From NCBI GenBank assembly GCA_964291485.2, contig OZ220224.1, positions 2,170,001-2,234,000 on the forward strand: 64,000 nt of DNA. Reading direction: 5' to 3'. Every line of letters begins with the position of its first letter. The first letter of the stretch is position 1. Below are positions 34,204 to 42,944 of the stretch, one piece after another. The notes under the pieces are model-generated. The model was not told the origin of the DNA. It made no database searches and saw nothing but the letters and a program-made list of their open reading frames with translations. The translations under genes were made by a program, and so were the position numbers. Source of the stretch: Kistimonas sp964291485. Its GTDB lineage: Bacteria; Pseudomonadota; Gammaproteobacteria; Pseudomonadales; Endozoicomonadaceae.

Positions 34204-34219
34204 TTAAGGTTAGGACAGG

Positions 34220-36361
34220 TTAGAGGTGTTTGACGCGACGAACCACTTCTTCCTGCTTGCCGCGGATAAAGGGGCGGCTGTTAGGCTGACCCAGGTAACC
34301 ACATACGCGGCGGGTCACTGACATCTTGTCCGAGTTGCGGTTCTTGCACTGTGGGCATTCAAACCCACGGGTGGTGGCGTTGAACTCACCTTCGTAGCTG
34401 CAAACATAGCAGGAGTCGTTCGGGGTGTTGGTGCCGTAATAGGGAACTTTGTCGTAGGTATAGTCCCAGACGTTTTCCAGCGCTTTCAGGTTATGGGTCA
34501 TGTTCGGGTATTCGCCGTAACAGATGAAACCACCGGATGCGTACTGCGGATAATCCTGCTCAAAATCCACCTTGTCGTAAGGCGTTACCTTCTTCTGGAC
34601 ATCCAGGTGGAAGGAGTTGGTGTAGTAACCTTTGTCGGTGACACCTTCAATCACACCAAACGCTTTTTCGTCCAGACGGCAGAAACGGTCGCACAGGCTT
34701 TCGCTGGGTGTGGAGTAGAGGCTGAAACCGTAACCGGTTTCCGCTTTCCAGCGATTCACGGCATCGCGCAGATACTCGACAATGGCCAGACCTTTCTGAC
34801 GCAGTTCCGCGGAGTCATAGATATCGCCCTGGCCGTAAAGTGCATTAATGGTTTCGTGAATGCCGATGTAACCCAGAGAGATGGATGCACGACCATTCTT
34901 GAAGATTTCGCTGACCTTGTCTTCTGGCTTCAGGCGCACACCGCAGGCGCCCTCCACGTAGAGGATCGGTGCCACGCTGGCGCGTACCTTGTCGAGGCGC
35001 TGGATACGGGTCATCAGGGCTTCACGAGCCAGTTCCAGACGCTGATCCAAGAGTTTGAAGAAGGCCGCTTCACAGGTGTCTTTATCTTGCGCGGCTTTGG
35101 CGCTTTCAATGGCAATACGGGGCAGGTTCAGGGAAACAACGCCCAGGTTGTTGCGGCCGTCGTGTACCAGCTTGCCGTTTTCTTCGTAAGTATTCAGGAA
35201 TGAACGACAGCCCATCGGTGTCTTGAAGCTGCCAGTGACTTCAACCAGTTTGTCGTAATTCAGAATATCCGGGTACATCCGCTTGCTGGCGCATTCCAGA
35301 GCCAGTTGCTTGATGTCATAGTTCGGATCTTCAGGGGAGAAGTTCACGCCTTTCTTGATACCAAAGACCAGTTTGGGGAAGACTGGTGTCTTCTTGTTGC
35401 GACCCAGACCACGGATCCGGTTTTTCAGGATTGATTTCTGCACCAGACGTTCTTCCCAGCTGGTGCCCAGACCGAAGCCAAAGGTAACAAACGGCGTCTG
35501 ACCGTTAGCGGTGTGCAGGGTGTTGACCTCATACTCTAGAGCCTGGTAGGCGTCGTAGCAATCTTTCTCGGTCATTTCCATCGCGTATTCACGGGCCTTG
35601 GCGTCATCGCCGATCCAGCGCATGCCCTGGGTCAGGTGCTTGTCAAAGGTCTTGCGAACGTAAGGTGCGTGAATCCGGTCGATCTCGTTAATGCTGGTGC
35701 CGCCATAAATATGGCTGGAGACCTGGGCAATGATCTGGGCCGTGATGGCTGCCGCTGTAGTGATGGACTTGGGCGTCTCAATTTCCGCGTTACCCATGCG
35801 GAAACCATTGGTCATCATGCCTTCGATATCGATCAGCATGCAGTTGAACATGGGGAAGAATGGCGCGTAATCCAGGTCGTGGTAATGGATTTCACCCCGG
35901 TCGTGAGCGGTGCTGATATGGGATGGCAGGATGTGCTGCTTGGCATAATGCTTGGCGACAACACCCGCCAGCAGATCCCGCTGGGTGGGGATAATCTTGC
36001 TGTCTTTATTGGCGTTTTCGTTGAGCAGTTCTTCGTTATCCTGGTTGATGATGCTCAGGATATCGCGGCTCAGGGCGTTGCGGGATTCACGCTCAATATC
36101 CCGGCTCTTGCGGTATTCAATGTATTTGCGCGCCGCATTGGAGTACTGGCTGCGCATCAGCAGGTCTTCCACCTGGTTCTGGATGTCGTAGATATCGACG
36201 ACATCACAGCCTGCCACACTCTGTTCGATCTCACTGGCAACCTGCTCGGCGAAAGCATCGTCTTTGAGATGGACATCATTCAGGGCGCTAGCCACGGCTT
36301 TGGCAATACGTGGCGCGTCAAAAGGCTTGCGTGAGCCATCGCGCTTGATGATGTCAGTCAT
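34220..36361 (-). CDS. nrdD: Anaerobic ribonucleoside-triphosphate reductase NrdD (class III)
   Basis: A 713-residue glycyl-radical enzyme reducing NTPs to dNTPs without oxygen. The ATP-cone regulatory domain is at about 3-95 (TDIIKRDGSRKPFDAPRIAKAV, VEDLLMRSQYSNAARKYIEYR). The catalytic barrel includes HYHDLDYAPFFPMFNC, SSHIYGGTSINEIDRI and NNLGVVSLNLPRIA. The C-terminal zinc site is CYVCSYEGEF...CPQCKNR, and the radical glycine lies in RRVCGYLG. I chose the ATG at 36361 because GGAG then lies 9 bases upstream. nrdG follows. A NrdR box lies upstream. Confidence 0.95.
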   Translation of the reverse strand: MTDIIKRDGSRKPFDAPRIAKAVASALNDVHLKDDAFAEQVASEIEQSVAGCDVVDIYDIQNQVEDLLMRSQYSNAARKYIEYRKSRDIERESRNALSRDILSIINQDNEELLNENANKDSKIIPTQRDLLAGVVAKHYAKQHILPSHISTAHDRGEIHYHDLDYAPFFPMFNCMLIDIEGMMTNGFRMGNAEIETPKSITTAAAITAQIIAQVSSHIYGGTSINEIDRIHAPYVRKTFDKHLTQGMRWIGDDAKAREYAMEMTEKDCYDAYQALEYEVNTLHTANGQTPFVTFGFGLGTSWEERLVQKSILKNRIRGLGRNKKTPVFPKLVFGIKKGVNFSPEDPNYDIKQLALECASKRMYPDILNYDKLVEVTGSFKTPMGCRSFLNTYEENGKLVHDGRNNLGVVSLNLPRIAIESAKAAQDKDTCEAAFFKLLDQRLELAREALMTRIQRLDKVRASVAPILYVEGACGVRLKPEDKVSEIFKNGRASISLGYIGIHETINALYGQGDIYDSAELRQKGLAIVEYLRDAVNRWKAETGYGFSLYSTPSESLCDRFCRLDEKAFGVIEGVTDKGYYTNSFHLDVQKKVTPYDKVDFEQDYPQYASGGFICYGEYPNMTHNLKALENVWDYTYDKVPYYGTNTPNDSCYVCSYEGEFNATTRGFECPQCKNRNSDKMSVTRRVCGYLGQPNSRPFIRGKQEEVVRRVKHL

Positions 36362-36433
36362 GCGATCCATCTCCGGGAGTCAGGTTGGTCAGGGCGATGT
36401 GTTTCCGGGTGATCCCTTAAAATGTGCTTGGGA

Positions 36434-36449
36434 AGTGTGCGGAACACTA
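36434..36449. promoter_or_regulatory. NrdR box upstream of nrdD
   Basis: ACACTATATATGGTGT fits the NrdR-box consensus (ACAC-AT-rich-GTGT palindrome). A weaker AT-rich site follows about 21 bp away (near 36462), about two helical turns. Both lie 75-110 bp before the nrdD start, in the 389-bp gap between nrdD and the divergent sirB2-like gene. Repression of nrdDG by NrdR with dATP is the expected control. Nothing else is supported in this gap. Confidence 0.75.
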
Positions 36450-36750
36450 TATATGGTGTTGAGGCGCGGTATATTCCAATAAAGGTCGATGCCGATCAAT
36501 ATTGACAAAACGAAAAATCACTGTGGTTACCCAGACTGGAAGGCCATGAGTCAGTTGTCACTTTCATGCTCTGGCTTGTTGTATTGAGGGAGAGCGCAGG
36601 CTGGTCTGCATGAAAATAAATATGACTAGGGATTTACCGAAGTCGCGCCACAGGGCATGATGCATTATTGAAAAAAACGCTGACTGTTGCTCTGTGTTGA
36701 TGACGGACGCTATCGTTGTCTCCAGTGACGTAAATAAGTGGAGTGATAAC

Positions 36751-37125
36751 ATGTACATGGTCGTCAAGCATCTGCATATGACCCTGGCGCTGTTGAGTCT
36801 GAGCCTGTTCTGTATTCGGGCCTGCTGGTCTGTGACCGGCTCCCAGTGGTTGCAGAAACGCTGGGTGAAAATTGTCCCTCATGTCATTGATACTTTTCTG
36901 CTGGTTTGTGGTCTCTGGCTGGCATCTTTGCTGTCAGCTTGGAGTTTTCCCTGGCTTCAGGCCAAGCTGGTGGCGGTAGTCGTCTATATCATGCTGGGTG
37001 CCATGGCGATTCGACCGGGGCGTCCAGCGAAAGTTAAGGCCGTAATGGCGCTGTCAGCCATTGTTGTTTTTGGCTACATCTTTGCCGTTGCCATTTCGAA
37101 GAATCCACTGCCATTCCTGTCATAG
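36751..37125 (+). CDS. SirB2-family inner-membrane protein
   Basis: A 124-residue membrane protein of the SirB2 type. The ATG at 36751 follows a GGAG site; the preceding 19 codons are not part of the family. It starts YMVVKHLHMTLALLSLSLFC and has four predicted membrane helices, with typical LQKRWVKIVPHVIDTFLLVCG and PWLQAKLVAVVVYIMLG segments and a short tail SKNPLPFLS. The family is widespread and its biochemical role is unknown; the name comes from an early invasion-regulation report. Confidence 0.85.
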   Translation: MYMVVKHLHMTLALLSLSLFCIRACWSVTGSQWLQKRWVKIVPHVIDTFLLVCGLWLASLLSAWSFPWLQAKLVAVVVYIMLGAMAIRPGRPAKVKAVMALSAIVVFGYIFAVAISKNPLPFLS

Positions 37126-37144
37126 ATTTCCATCCTGGGGCAGG

Positions 37145-39028
37145 TTAGTCAGTCGATTTAGCAGGGATCACGCCTACCGGGTAAAGATACCGGTTTTTGT
37201 CGATGTAGGGTGTATGCTCAAAAAACCACATCAGGCGGGCATGGGGATCATTGGCAAAGGCCTTGTCGGCTTTGAGTTTGGCCTTGAAAGCCGTAGCCAG
37301 TTTCGGATCCTGCGCGAGCATGGCCCGAGCCATGGGTTCCATAACATAGATTTCCGGTTCTTCACCAATGGTCATCATGCTGTTGAAGAAGCCCCACTGC
37401 AGGAAGGAATCCGGGCTGCGCGGTTCCAGCAGGTCCATGGCCAGTGTGCCCAGGCGCTGGTCAGTGGAGACTTCGACGGATCCTGCCGGGTAAGTTACAC
37501 GACGCTTTTCCGGTACCGGGGTGCCTTTGATCAAGAGTCGTCCCTCATAGCCGGGCAGCTTGGCGCCTCCGACCCGGTCCGGTTCAAACCCTGAGCCCAG
37601 TTTGATGTCTTTCATCCGGTAGACAATGACATCCAGTGTGGTGGGTTGTTTAAAGGTGGTCATCTTGATCCCGTGCGCTTTGAGCCGCTTGATCACGGTT
37701 TGCCACTGCGCCGGAATGACGTATGCCTTTGGACGCTTAACGATAAGGTCAGGTTCCGATTGTGCTGTGAGGGGGACCTTGTAAGTTTTTGGTTTATTAC
37801 TCCAAAGAATGACTTCTTCGCCGGTCACGGGGGATTGTTCAGTAGTATAGCTGACCCCTTTGAAGTCCACCTCCGGCAATTTATCCGGTGTTTTCCAGGT
37901 CAGCGTGGTGTTGGACGGGCGTAGGGCCTGATCGCGTTCCGCAGCCTCTTTTAATCCTTTGGGGTCTGCTGCAACACTCTCAAGGATGGCTTTGTATAGC
38001 ACATAGTTGCCCAGCACCTGTTGTTTATAGGGTTTCAGTGCATGCAGTTCCACAAGAATGCTCGGAATACCCCGTATATCGCCGTACTGGTTGGAAAAAC
38101 GTGCGAGATCACTGGCGTAGGGGTAGTAGCCCTGTGAAAGGTCATTGTTGTCGTTGGCACTGATGCAGACATTCGGTATATGTCCCATGGCCTTGAGTTG
38201 CTTGTAAACCCTCGGAGCCATTTTTTTGTCCATCCAGTCCTTGGCGGCAGGTGACCAGCCATTACCGTTATCACAATAGGTGACATCGTACTGGTAGTTG
38301 ATACCGTCGGTTGAGTGGACATCCATGAAAAAGTCCGGATTCCAGGTATCCAGTACATTCACGACATTACGGATTTCGGCACTGTCGAGTTTGGTGAAAT
38401 CGCGATTCAGATTGAGGTTGTTAGCATTCAGTCGCCAGCCTGTAACGTCGGGCCCATTCTGGTTAATCCGGCTGTAACGGCTGCGGCGCATATCACCATC
38501 CGGGTTCACTGACGGGATAAACAGCAGGTTCACTTTTTTGAGCAGGTTAGGGTATTTGTTTCCGACGGTCAGATCGCGAAGGAACATCATGCCGGCATCC
38601 TTGCCATTGACTTCACCGGGGTGAATGCCGGACTCAATCAGTACCGTTGGTTTACCGCTCTCTTTCAACCCTTTGGGGGTTTTGTCCTGACTGGTGGAGA
38701 CGACCGCCATGACCATGGTGCGACCTTGGGGTGTTTTCTCTTTCAGATTGATAATCCGGACATCATCCGTTTGGGCGGCCAGTCGTTTCAGCCAGTCAAC
38801 AGTATCCCGGTAATCACCGGTTTCCCGGTAATCGGTAGCTTCGGCTTTGGTGATTAAAGGGTCGCTGTCCGATGCGGTAAATTGCTCACTCTTGCCGTGC
38901 CAGGGTATATCGGGTGGCAGGATTTTTTGTTTGGCTGCGTCTGTCGTGTTTGTTGCGCATGCATTCAATGCATTGGCTGAAAAAAGCACGAAGAATAAAA
39001 GAAATAACGGAGTAATAAAGTAATGCAT
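37145..39028 (-). CDS. Secreted M14-family zinc carboxypeptidase
   Basis: A 627-residue exported peptidase with a signal peptide (YFITPLFLLFFVLFSANALNAC); LNAC at 21-24 is a weak lipobox, so it may be a lipoprotein. The M14 fold follows at about 70-345: zinc ligands H136 and E139 in SGIHPGEVNGKD, substrate-binding part VNPDGDMRRSRYSRINQNG and NLNRDF, third ligand H238 in DFFMDVHSTDG, and ILVELHAL nearby. A second beta domain of about 280 residues follows. It probably trims extracellular peptides. The ATG has a GGGAGG site. Confidence 0.85.
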   Translation of the reverse strand: MHYFITPLFLLFFVLFSANALNACATNTTDAAKQKILPPDIPWHGKSEQFTASDSDPLITKAEATDYRETGDYRDTVDWLKRLAAQTDDVRIINLKEKTPQGRTMVMAVVSTSQDKTPKGLKESGKPTVLIESGIHPGEVNGKDAGMMFLRDLTVGNKYPNLLKKVNLLFIPSVNPDGDMRRSRYSRINQNGPDVTGWRLNANNLNLNRDFTKLDSAEIRNVVNVLDTWNPDFFMDVHSTDGINYQYDVTYCDNGNGWSPAAKDWMDKKMAPRVYKQLKAMGHIPNVCISANDNNDLSQGYYPYASDLARFSNQYGDIRGIPSILVELHALKPYKQQVLGNYVLYKAILESVAADPKGLKEAAERDQALRPSNTTLTWKTPDKLPEVDFKGVSYTTEQSPVTGEEVILWSNKPKTYKVPLTAQSEPDLIVKRPKAYVIPAQWQTVIKRLKAHGIKMTTFKQPTTLDVIVYRMKDIKLGSGFEPDRVGGAKLPGYEGRLLIKGTPVPEKRRVTYPAGSVEVSTDQRLGTLAMDLLEPRSPDSFLQWGFFNSMMTIGEEPEIYVMEPMARAMLAQDPKLATAFKAKLKADKAFANDPHARLMWFFEHTPYIDKNRYLYPVGVIPAKSTD

Positions 39029-39232
39029 GATGACCTCCCGGGAGGCTCACGGGAATACAGGGCAAGTGTGAAGGTAAATTGCCGGCTATCGGCGGCAATA
39101 AATACTGACTATTCTGGTCATTGAGCAACGGCTGTAGTGTAGTCGCTTCTTGTGTGTTTCGGGAGGGAACGCCAGAGTAGGGAAGGTGTAATACTACGCG
39201 AAATATATGGATGGATATAAGGATAATGAGCT

Positions 39233-39649
39233 ATGGTGCTGAAACGATCGGATATCACGCTACCCGTGACCCTGTTTTATGATGGCAACTGTCCTTTATG
39301 CCTTCGCGAAATTAATCATTTGTCGAGTTTGAACCAGGCAGGGCAATTGCAGTTGGTGGATATTCATAGTGACGGGTTTGCGCAACGTTATCCGGAGTTA
39401 AATCCTGTAGAGCTTGATCGCTTCATTCATGCGCGATTAGGCAATGGTATCGTTGTGAAAGGTGTGGATGCCACTCTGGCGGCCTGGGAGGCGGTCGGGA
39501 AAGGGGGCTGGATAGCACCTCTGCGCTGGCCGCTGGTGCGGGTTGTGGCGGACGGTGTGTATCGATTGTTTGCCAGAAACCGGCATAGTCTGTCGCGGAG
39601 ACTGGCACCGTTACTAGGAAAGAATGCCTGTAAAACAGATGATACTTAA
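39233..39649 (+). CDS. DCC-family thiol-disulfide oxidoreductase (DUF393)
   Basis: A 138-residue protein with the hallmark TLFYDGNCPLCLREI, whose CPLC motif is the thioredoxin-like pair, followed by LQLVDIHSDGFAQRYPELNP, HARLGNGIVVKGVDATLAAW and RWPLVRVVADGVYRLFARNRH, all typical of the DCC family. Its substrate is unknown. It stands alone, with a weak terminator-like hairpin after it shared with a small gene on the other strand. Confidence 0.85.
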   Translation: MVLKRSDITLPVTLFYDGNCPLCLREINHLSSLNQAGQLQLVDIHSDGFAQRYPELNPVELDRFIHARLGNGIVVKGVDATLAAWEAVGKGGWIAPLRWPLVRVVADGVYRLFARNRHSLSRRLAPLLGKNACKTDDT

Positions 39650-39676
39650 ACAAAAAGAGGGTTGTGGAGTGCATTG

Positions 39677-39702
39677 ATAACCCGCTACGACGAGCGGGTT
39701 AT
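39677..39702. terminator. 10-bp hairpin between convergent genes
   Basis: ATAACCCGCT and its exact complement around a six-base loop, lying between the DCC-family gene and the convergent small gene at 39721-39894. The T-runs on both sides are short, so termination strength is uncertain. Confidence 0.5.
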
Positions 39703-39720
39703 TGGGTCATAAAAGACGGG

Positions 39721-39894
39721 CTACCAGCTAAAGTCCAGATCGTCCATATCCAGCATTTCACGAAGCCTGCGACGCTCCAGGTGAAGCTCGGCACGCTTGC
39801 GCTTTTTCTCGTATTCAGCATGACGTCGACGTTGTTTTTCTTTGCGAGAGGACTCTTCGAAGTCTTCTTCGTATAAATAGCTGATCTCTTCCAC
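39721..39894 (-). CDS. Small highly charged protein
   Basis: A 57-residue protein read from a GTG at 39894 (no ATG before an upstream stop). It opens with an acidic stretch (VEEISYLYEEDFEESS), then is strongly basic and helical (RKEKQRRRHAEYEKKRKRAE, LERRRLREMLDMDDLDFSW). The RRLREMLDMDDLDF ending resembles small gammaproteobacterial proteins such as the PA3496 group, but I cannot confirm this. The high charge pattern and a clean stop next to a hairpin favour a real gene, overlooked because of its size and start codon. Confidence 0.5.
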   Translation of the reverse strand: MEEISYLYEEDFEESSRKEKQRRRHAEYEKKRKRAELHLERRRLREMLDMDDLDFSW

Positions 39895-40108
39895 GGCGAT
39901 TCGCTCAGGATGTTAAAGATGGCGAAGTAACTGTCCGGCAAAAAACAGCACAGGTAAATGGATATATTTTTCTGTTGATGAGCAAAAAAAATGATTGAAA
40001 CCCGTAATGAGCAAAGCATGAAAAACAACCTGTTATTCCCTTCAGTGTGCAGTAATAATGCGACTTTTTTGCTGCCTGCTGGCAGAAACGTCGTAACGGA
40101 GTGATGGT

Positions 40109-40969
40109 ATGGTACAGAAGTCGTACCGCGAACTGGCAGGATTGCATCTTTCTATTGTGTTGTTTGGCCTGTCAGGCGTTATAGGAAAATATGTCGCACT
40201 GGATGCATTGGTCACGACAGGTGGCCGAACACTGTTCGCCGCGTTGGCGCTGGCTCTGTTTATGGTGATGACCGGTATATCCTTTCGCCTGCGGCGCTAT
40301 CGGGATGGTCTGGTCATATCGGGGTTGGGCGTATTGCTGGCGCTGCACTGGTATACCTTTTTTCAATCCATTGTGCTGACCAGTGTCGCGGTAGGCCTGG
40401 TGACCTTTACTACCGCGCCGATCTTTACCAGTTTGCTGGAGCCGCTGGTGGATCGTCGCCGGATCAGTGGTCGCGACCTGGTGGCCGGAGTGGCTGTGAT
40501 CGCGGGAGTGGCAATGGTTGCCGATCTGAAAGGCGCCAATGGTCAGTTATATAGTGGCATTGGCATGGGGCTGATGGCTGCATTGACCTTTGCGGTTTTG
40601 CAGATAGCCAACCGGAGGCTGATCCGTGGGTATTCTCCGGTTCAGGTTTCTTTCTGGCAGACATCGGTTGCCGCGCTGGTGCTTGCACCGGTTGCCTGGC
40701 CGGTACTGCCCGCTTTAGAGGGCAATACACTGTTCTGGTTATTTGTGCTGGGTGTGTTGGCAACTGCTGTGGCCCATACACTGTTTATACGTGGCATGGC
40801 TGTCGTGACTGCAACCATGGCGATTCTGCTCACAGCCCTTGAGCCGCTGTACGGGATGGTGGTGGCCGCATTTTGGCTGAAGGAGATTCCGGCCATAACG
40901 ACTCTGATCGGTGGTTGTGTGATTCTTGCCGCAGTGATTTGGCGACAACGATCAATGACAGAAGCCTGA
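40109..40969 (+). CDS. EamA-family (DMT superfamily) transporter
   Basis: A 286-residue inner-membrane protein with ten predicted helices in two EamA repeats, the usual size of drug/metabolite exporters. Typical stretches are HLSIVLFGLSGVIGKYVALD, ALHWYTFFQSIVLTSVAVGL and, in the second half, VVTATMAILLTALEPLYGMV and FWLKEIPAITTLIGGCVILA. A GGAGTGATGGT site precedes the start. The substrate cannot be told from the sequence. It appears to be a single-gene unit. Confidence 0.85.
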   Translation: MVQKSYRELAGLHLSIVLFGLSGVIGKYVALDALVTTGGRTLFAALALALFMVMTGISFRLRRYRDGLVISGLGVLLALHWYTFFQSIVLTSVAVGLVTFTTAPIFTSLLEPLVDRRRISGRDLVAGVAVIAGVAMVADLKGANGQLYSGIGMGLMAALTFAVLQIANRRLIRGYSPVQVSFWQTSVAALVLAPVAWPVLPALEGNTLFWLFVLGVLATAVAHTLFIRGMAVVTATMAILLTALEPLYGMVVAAFWLKEIPAITTLIGGCVILAAVIWRQRSMTEA

Positions 40970-41212
40970 TCCGAAGATACCGAAGTGATGAGTCGTTAAA
41001 TGCGACTGATGCCAATCGATGGTTTTTTATACGATACGACACTCAAAGCAGATGGCTAAGACCTTTCTCTTTGAGTGAAACATGGCACAGGGATGTGTCA
41101 GCTTATCCTCTTCCCTTGTTCCCTCTTTTTATTTACCTCGAAACATTCTTCCTGTCAGTGACAGGCAGCACCTACGTACTACCTGTATCGCTATCGTATA
41201 AAATAGCCGTGT

Positions 41213-41671
41213 TTACGGATCCGAACAGCTGTGGAAAGTGGTTTCTTCCGTATCATATTTAACGGCATCACCCTCTATCCCGTATTTTGAATGATCGGAT
41301 GCACCCCAGAACTTGATCGTGCCAGACGTGGGTTTTATCACGCTGAAGTAGCGGCAATGTTTCGGGCCAAAGCCCTGTATACCGACCTTGATGCGTGAAT
41401 TGACCGGCAGGCTCACCTGCCAGTGGCTACCAACGGCGTAGGTGCCATAATCGTGAACTTTCTGGGTTTCACCATCACGTGAGACGATCCAGGCGACAAA
41501 TGCGGTGCCGGGAAGAAAGTTGATTGAAATATCTGCCCGTTCCGTCGTGTTGGCCAGGATATGTTCATCCATTGGCGTGTATTCAAAGACACCTTCTGAG
41601 GCCTGTGCCGGTGGCATGAAGAGTACAAGGATAGGGATAAGACAGGTCAAGCAATAGCGTAAGAACTTCAT
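41213..41671 (-). CDS. Secreted hypothetical protein
   Basis: A 152-residue protein with a clear signal peptide (KFLRYCLTCLIPILVLF, cleavage near AQA/SEG). The mature part looks like a beta-sandwich (ADISINFLPGTAFVAWIVSR, HWQVSLPVNSRIKVGIQGF, SGTIKFWG) and ends TTFHSCSDP; two Cys may form a disulfide. No family is recognised. It would act in the periplasm or outside the cell. The ATG has an AGGAGTG site upstream. Confidence 0.65.
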   Translation of the reverse strand: MKFLRYCLTCLIPILVLFMPPAQASEGVFEYTPMDEHILANTTERADISINFLPGTAFVAWIVSRDGETQKVHDYGTYAVGSHWQVSLPVNSRIKVGIQGFGPKHCRYFSVIKPTSGTIKFWGASDHSKYGIEGDAVKYDTEETTFHSCSDP

Positions 41672-41930
41672 GGTAACACTCCTGATATAGAAGGGATCAC
41701 AGGGGGGGGCAGAAACGTGAAGATCATTAGCTGAGGGTGAAAAGAGGCACGTGCAAACGTGTCATGCTGTCGTGACGAATTGATAGCCAGCAGACAAGGC
41801 ATTAGGCGGGAAGTCTAGAAAACCCGGGAGAATGTACCAAAGACAAGGTCGTTATAAGAAGGGTGCAAATTGATGGACGGTAAAGCCCGGCTACAGCATC
41901 AGGCGGGTAACCGGGAAAATAATCGGTGGC

Positions 41931-42584
41931 TTACATGCCGATTTTATCCTTTGCCTGCTGGGTCAGGTAACTGATCAGTGCATCGGAGGCTTCGCGGGCG
42001 TTGTCTCGATCACCGGCGGCAACGGTGCGCATGATATCCGCATGCAGGTTGGCGGGATGGCCGGTGTCCAGTTCTTTATTGAGGAACCAGAAGCGACGGG
42101 AAAGCCCCTGTAACGGGCTCATGGCTTTAATAAAGTATTCGTTCCGTGCCGCTTCGACCAGCAGGTGATGAATGTCACGCAGATAGGTCAGAAAGGTTTC
42201 ATCGTCATTATTATCAGAACAGACCAGGATGCCTTCGGCCAATGCCAGCATACGCTTTTTCTGTCCTGATGTGGCGCGCTGGGCGGCCAGCTCCACACAG
42301 GCGGCCTCGATAGGGCGGCGAACTTCCAGCAGCTTCAGCTGGTTTTCTACGGACACTTCCGGAATCTGAATACCCCGACGGGGGTGAATCACCACCATTT
42401 GTTCCCAGGCCAGCTTTTGCAATGCTTCCCTGACAGGGGTGCGTCCCATATCCAGGCGTTCCGCCAGTTGCTTTTCGGAGTACATGGCGCCGCCGCGCAA
42501 TTCCTCGAATATGATCATGCGCTCCAGGCGCTCGTACGCCATGTCCGTTAAAGAAATCTCATTATCCATTGATAGTGCGCCCAT
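41931..42584 (-). CDS. FadR-type GntR transcriptional regulator (FCD domain)
   Basis: A 217-residue regulator. The winged HTH is at about 10-75 (YERLERMIIFEELRGGAMYS, EKQLAERLDMGRTPVREALQ, VVIHPRRGIQIPEV) and the FCD ligand/metal domain at about 85-210 (LLEVRRPIEAACVELAAQRA, YLRDIHHLLVEAARNEYF, ANLHADIMRTVAAGDRDNAR). It is divergent from the FAD-oxidoreductase/enolase/BCCT operon and probably senses a substrate or product of that pathway. A start at 42569 is an alternative. Confidence 0.88.
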   Translation of the reverse strand: MGALSMDNEISLTDMAYERLERMIIFEELRGGAMYSEKQLAERLDMGRTPVREALQKLAWEQMVVIHPRRGIQIPEVSVENQLKLLEVRRPIEAACVELAAQRATSGQKKRMLALAEGILVCSDNNDDETFLTYLRDIHHLLVEAARNEYFIKAMSPLQGLSRRFWFLNKELDTGHPANLHADIMRTVAAGDRDNAREASDALISYLTQQAKDKIGM

Positions 42585-42907
42585 ATTCGCCGGTGCTTCT
42601 CATTGTGTCTGCCTTGTTGTTCGGGGCAGGGGGTGGCTCTGTGATGGAATCCGGAAACCAGGGGGTTTTCGTAAACCGGTGATTAAAGGTATCAGGCTCT
42701 CGCGATCAATCTGTGCCGTGGGTCTGCGGAGTCTAAAGAAGCTGGCGGCGTTGTGCCAGTTTCTGTCATCTCATCGCAATCCAGCATTTATAGCGGTTGT
42801 CACCGCAGTTGACTGCGTATTGGCAGCGCAATTTAACGCTGAACACTGACTGCTTTGTTGACGCAGGTCAGCTATCTGATTCCCATTGTGAATATTATAC
42901 GCATATC

Positions 42908-42921
42908 ACTGATATATCAGT
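42908..42921. promoter_or_regulatory. Palindromic operator candidate for the FCD regulator
   Basis: ACTGATATATCAGT is a perfect 14-bp palindrome lying 24 bp before the FAD-oxidoreductase start, just downstream of an AT-rich TATTAT (42893-42898) that may be the -10. FadR-type regulators bind short palindromes in this position. The rest of the 360-bp divergent gap (42585-42944) shows nothing else that I can support. Confidence 0.55.
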
Positions 42922-42944
42922 TAGAGCGCAGTTGTGAGGTTGTG

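Noticed and set aside
36496..36505. FNR site upstream of nrdD
   Set aside because: TCAATATTGA is palindromic, but the TTGAT-N4-ATCAA layout of an FNR box is not met.
39664..39876. Plus-strand 70-codon ORF opposite the small charged protein gene
   Set aside because: The minus strand gives a better protein (regular charged helices and clean ends), and this frame crosses a hairpin without a good ribosome site.
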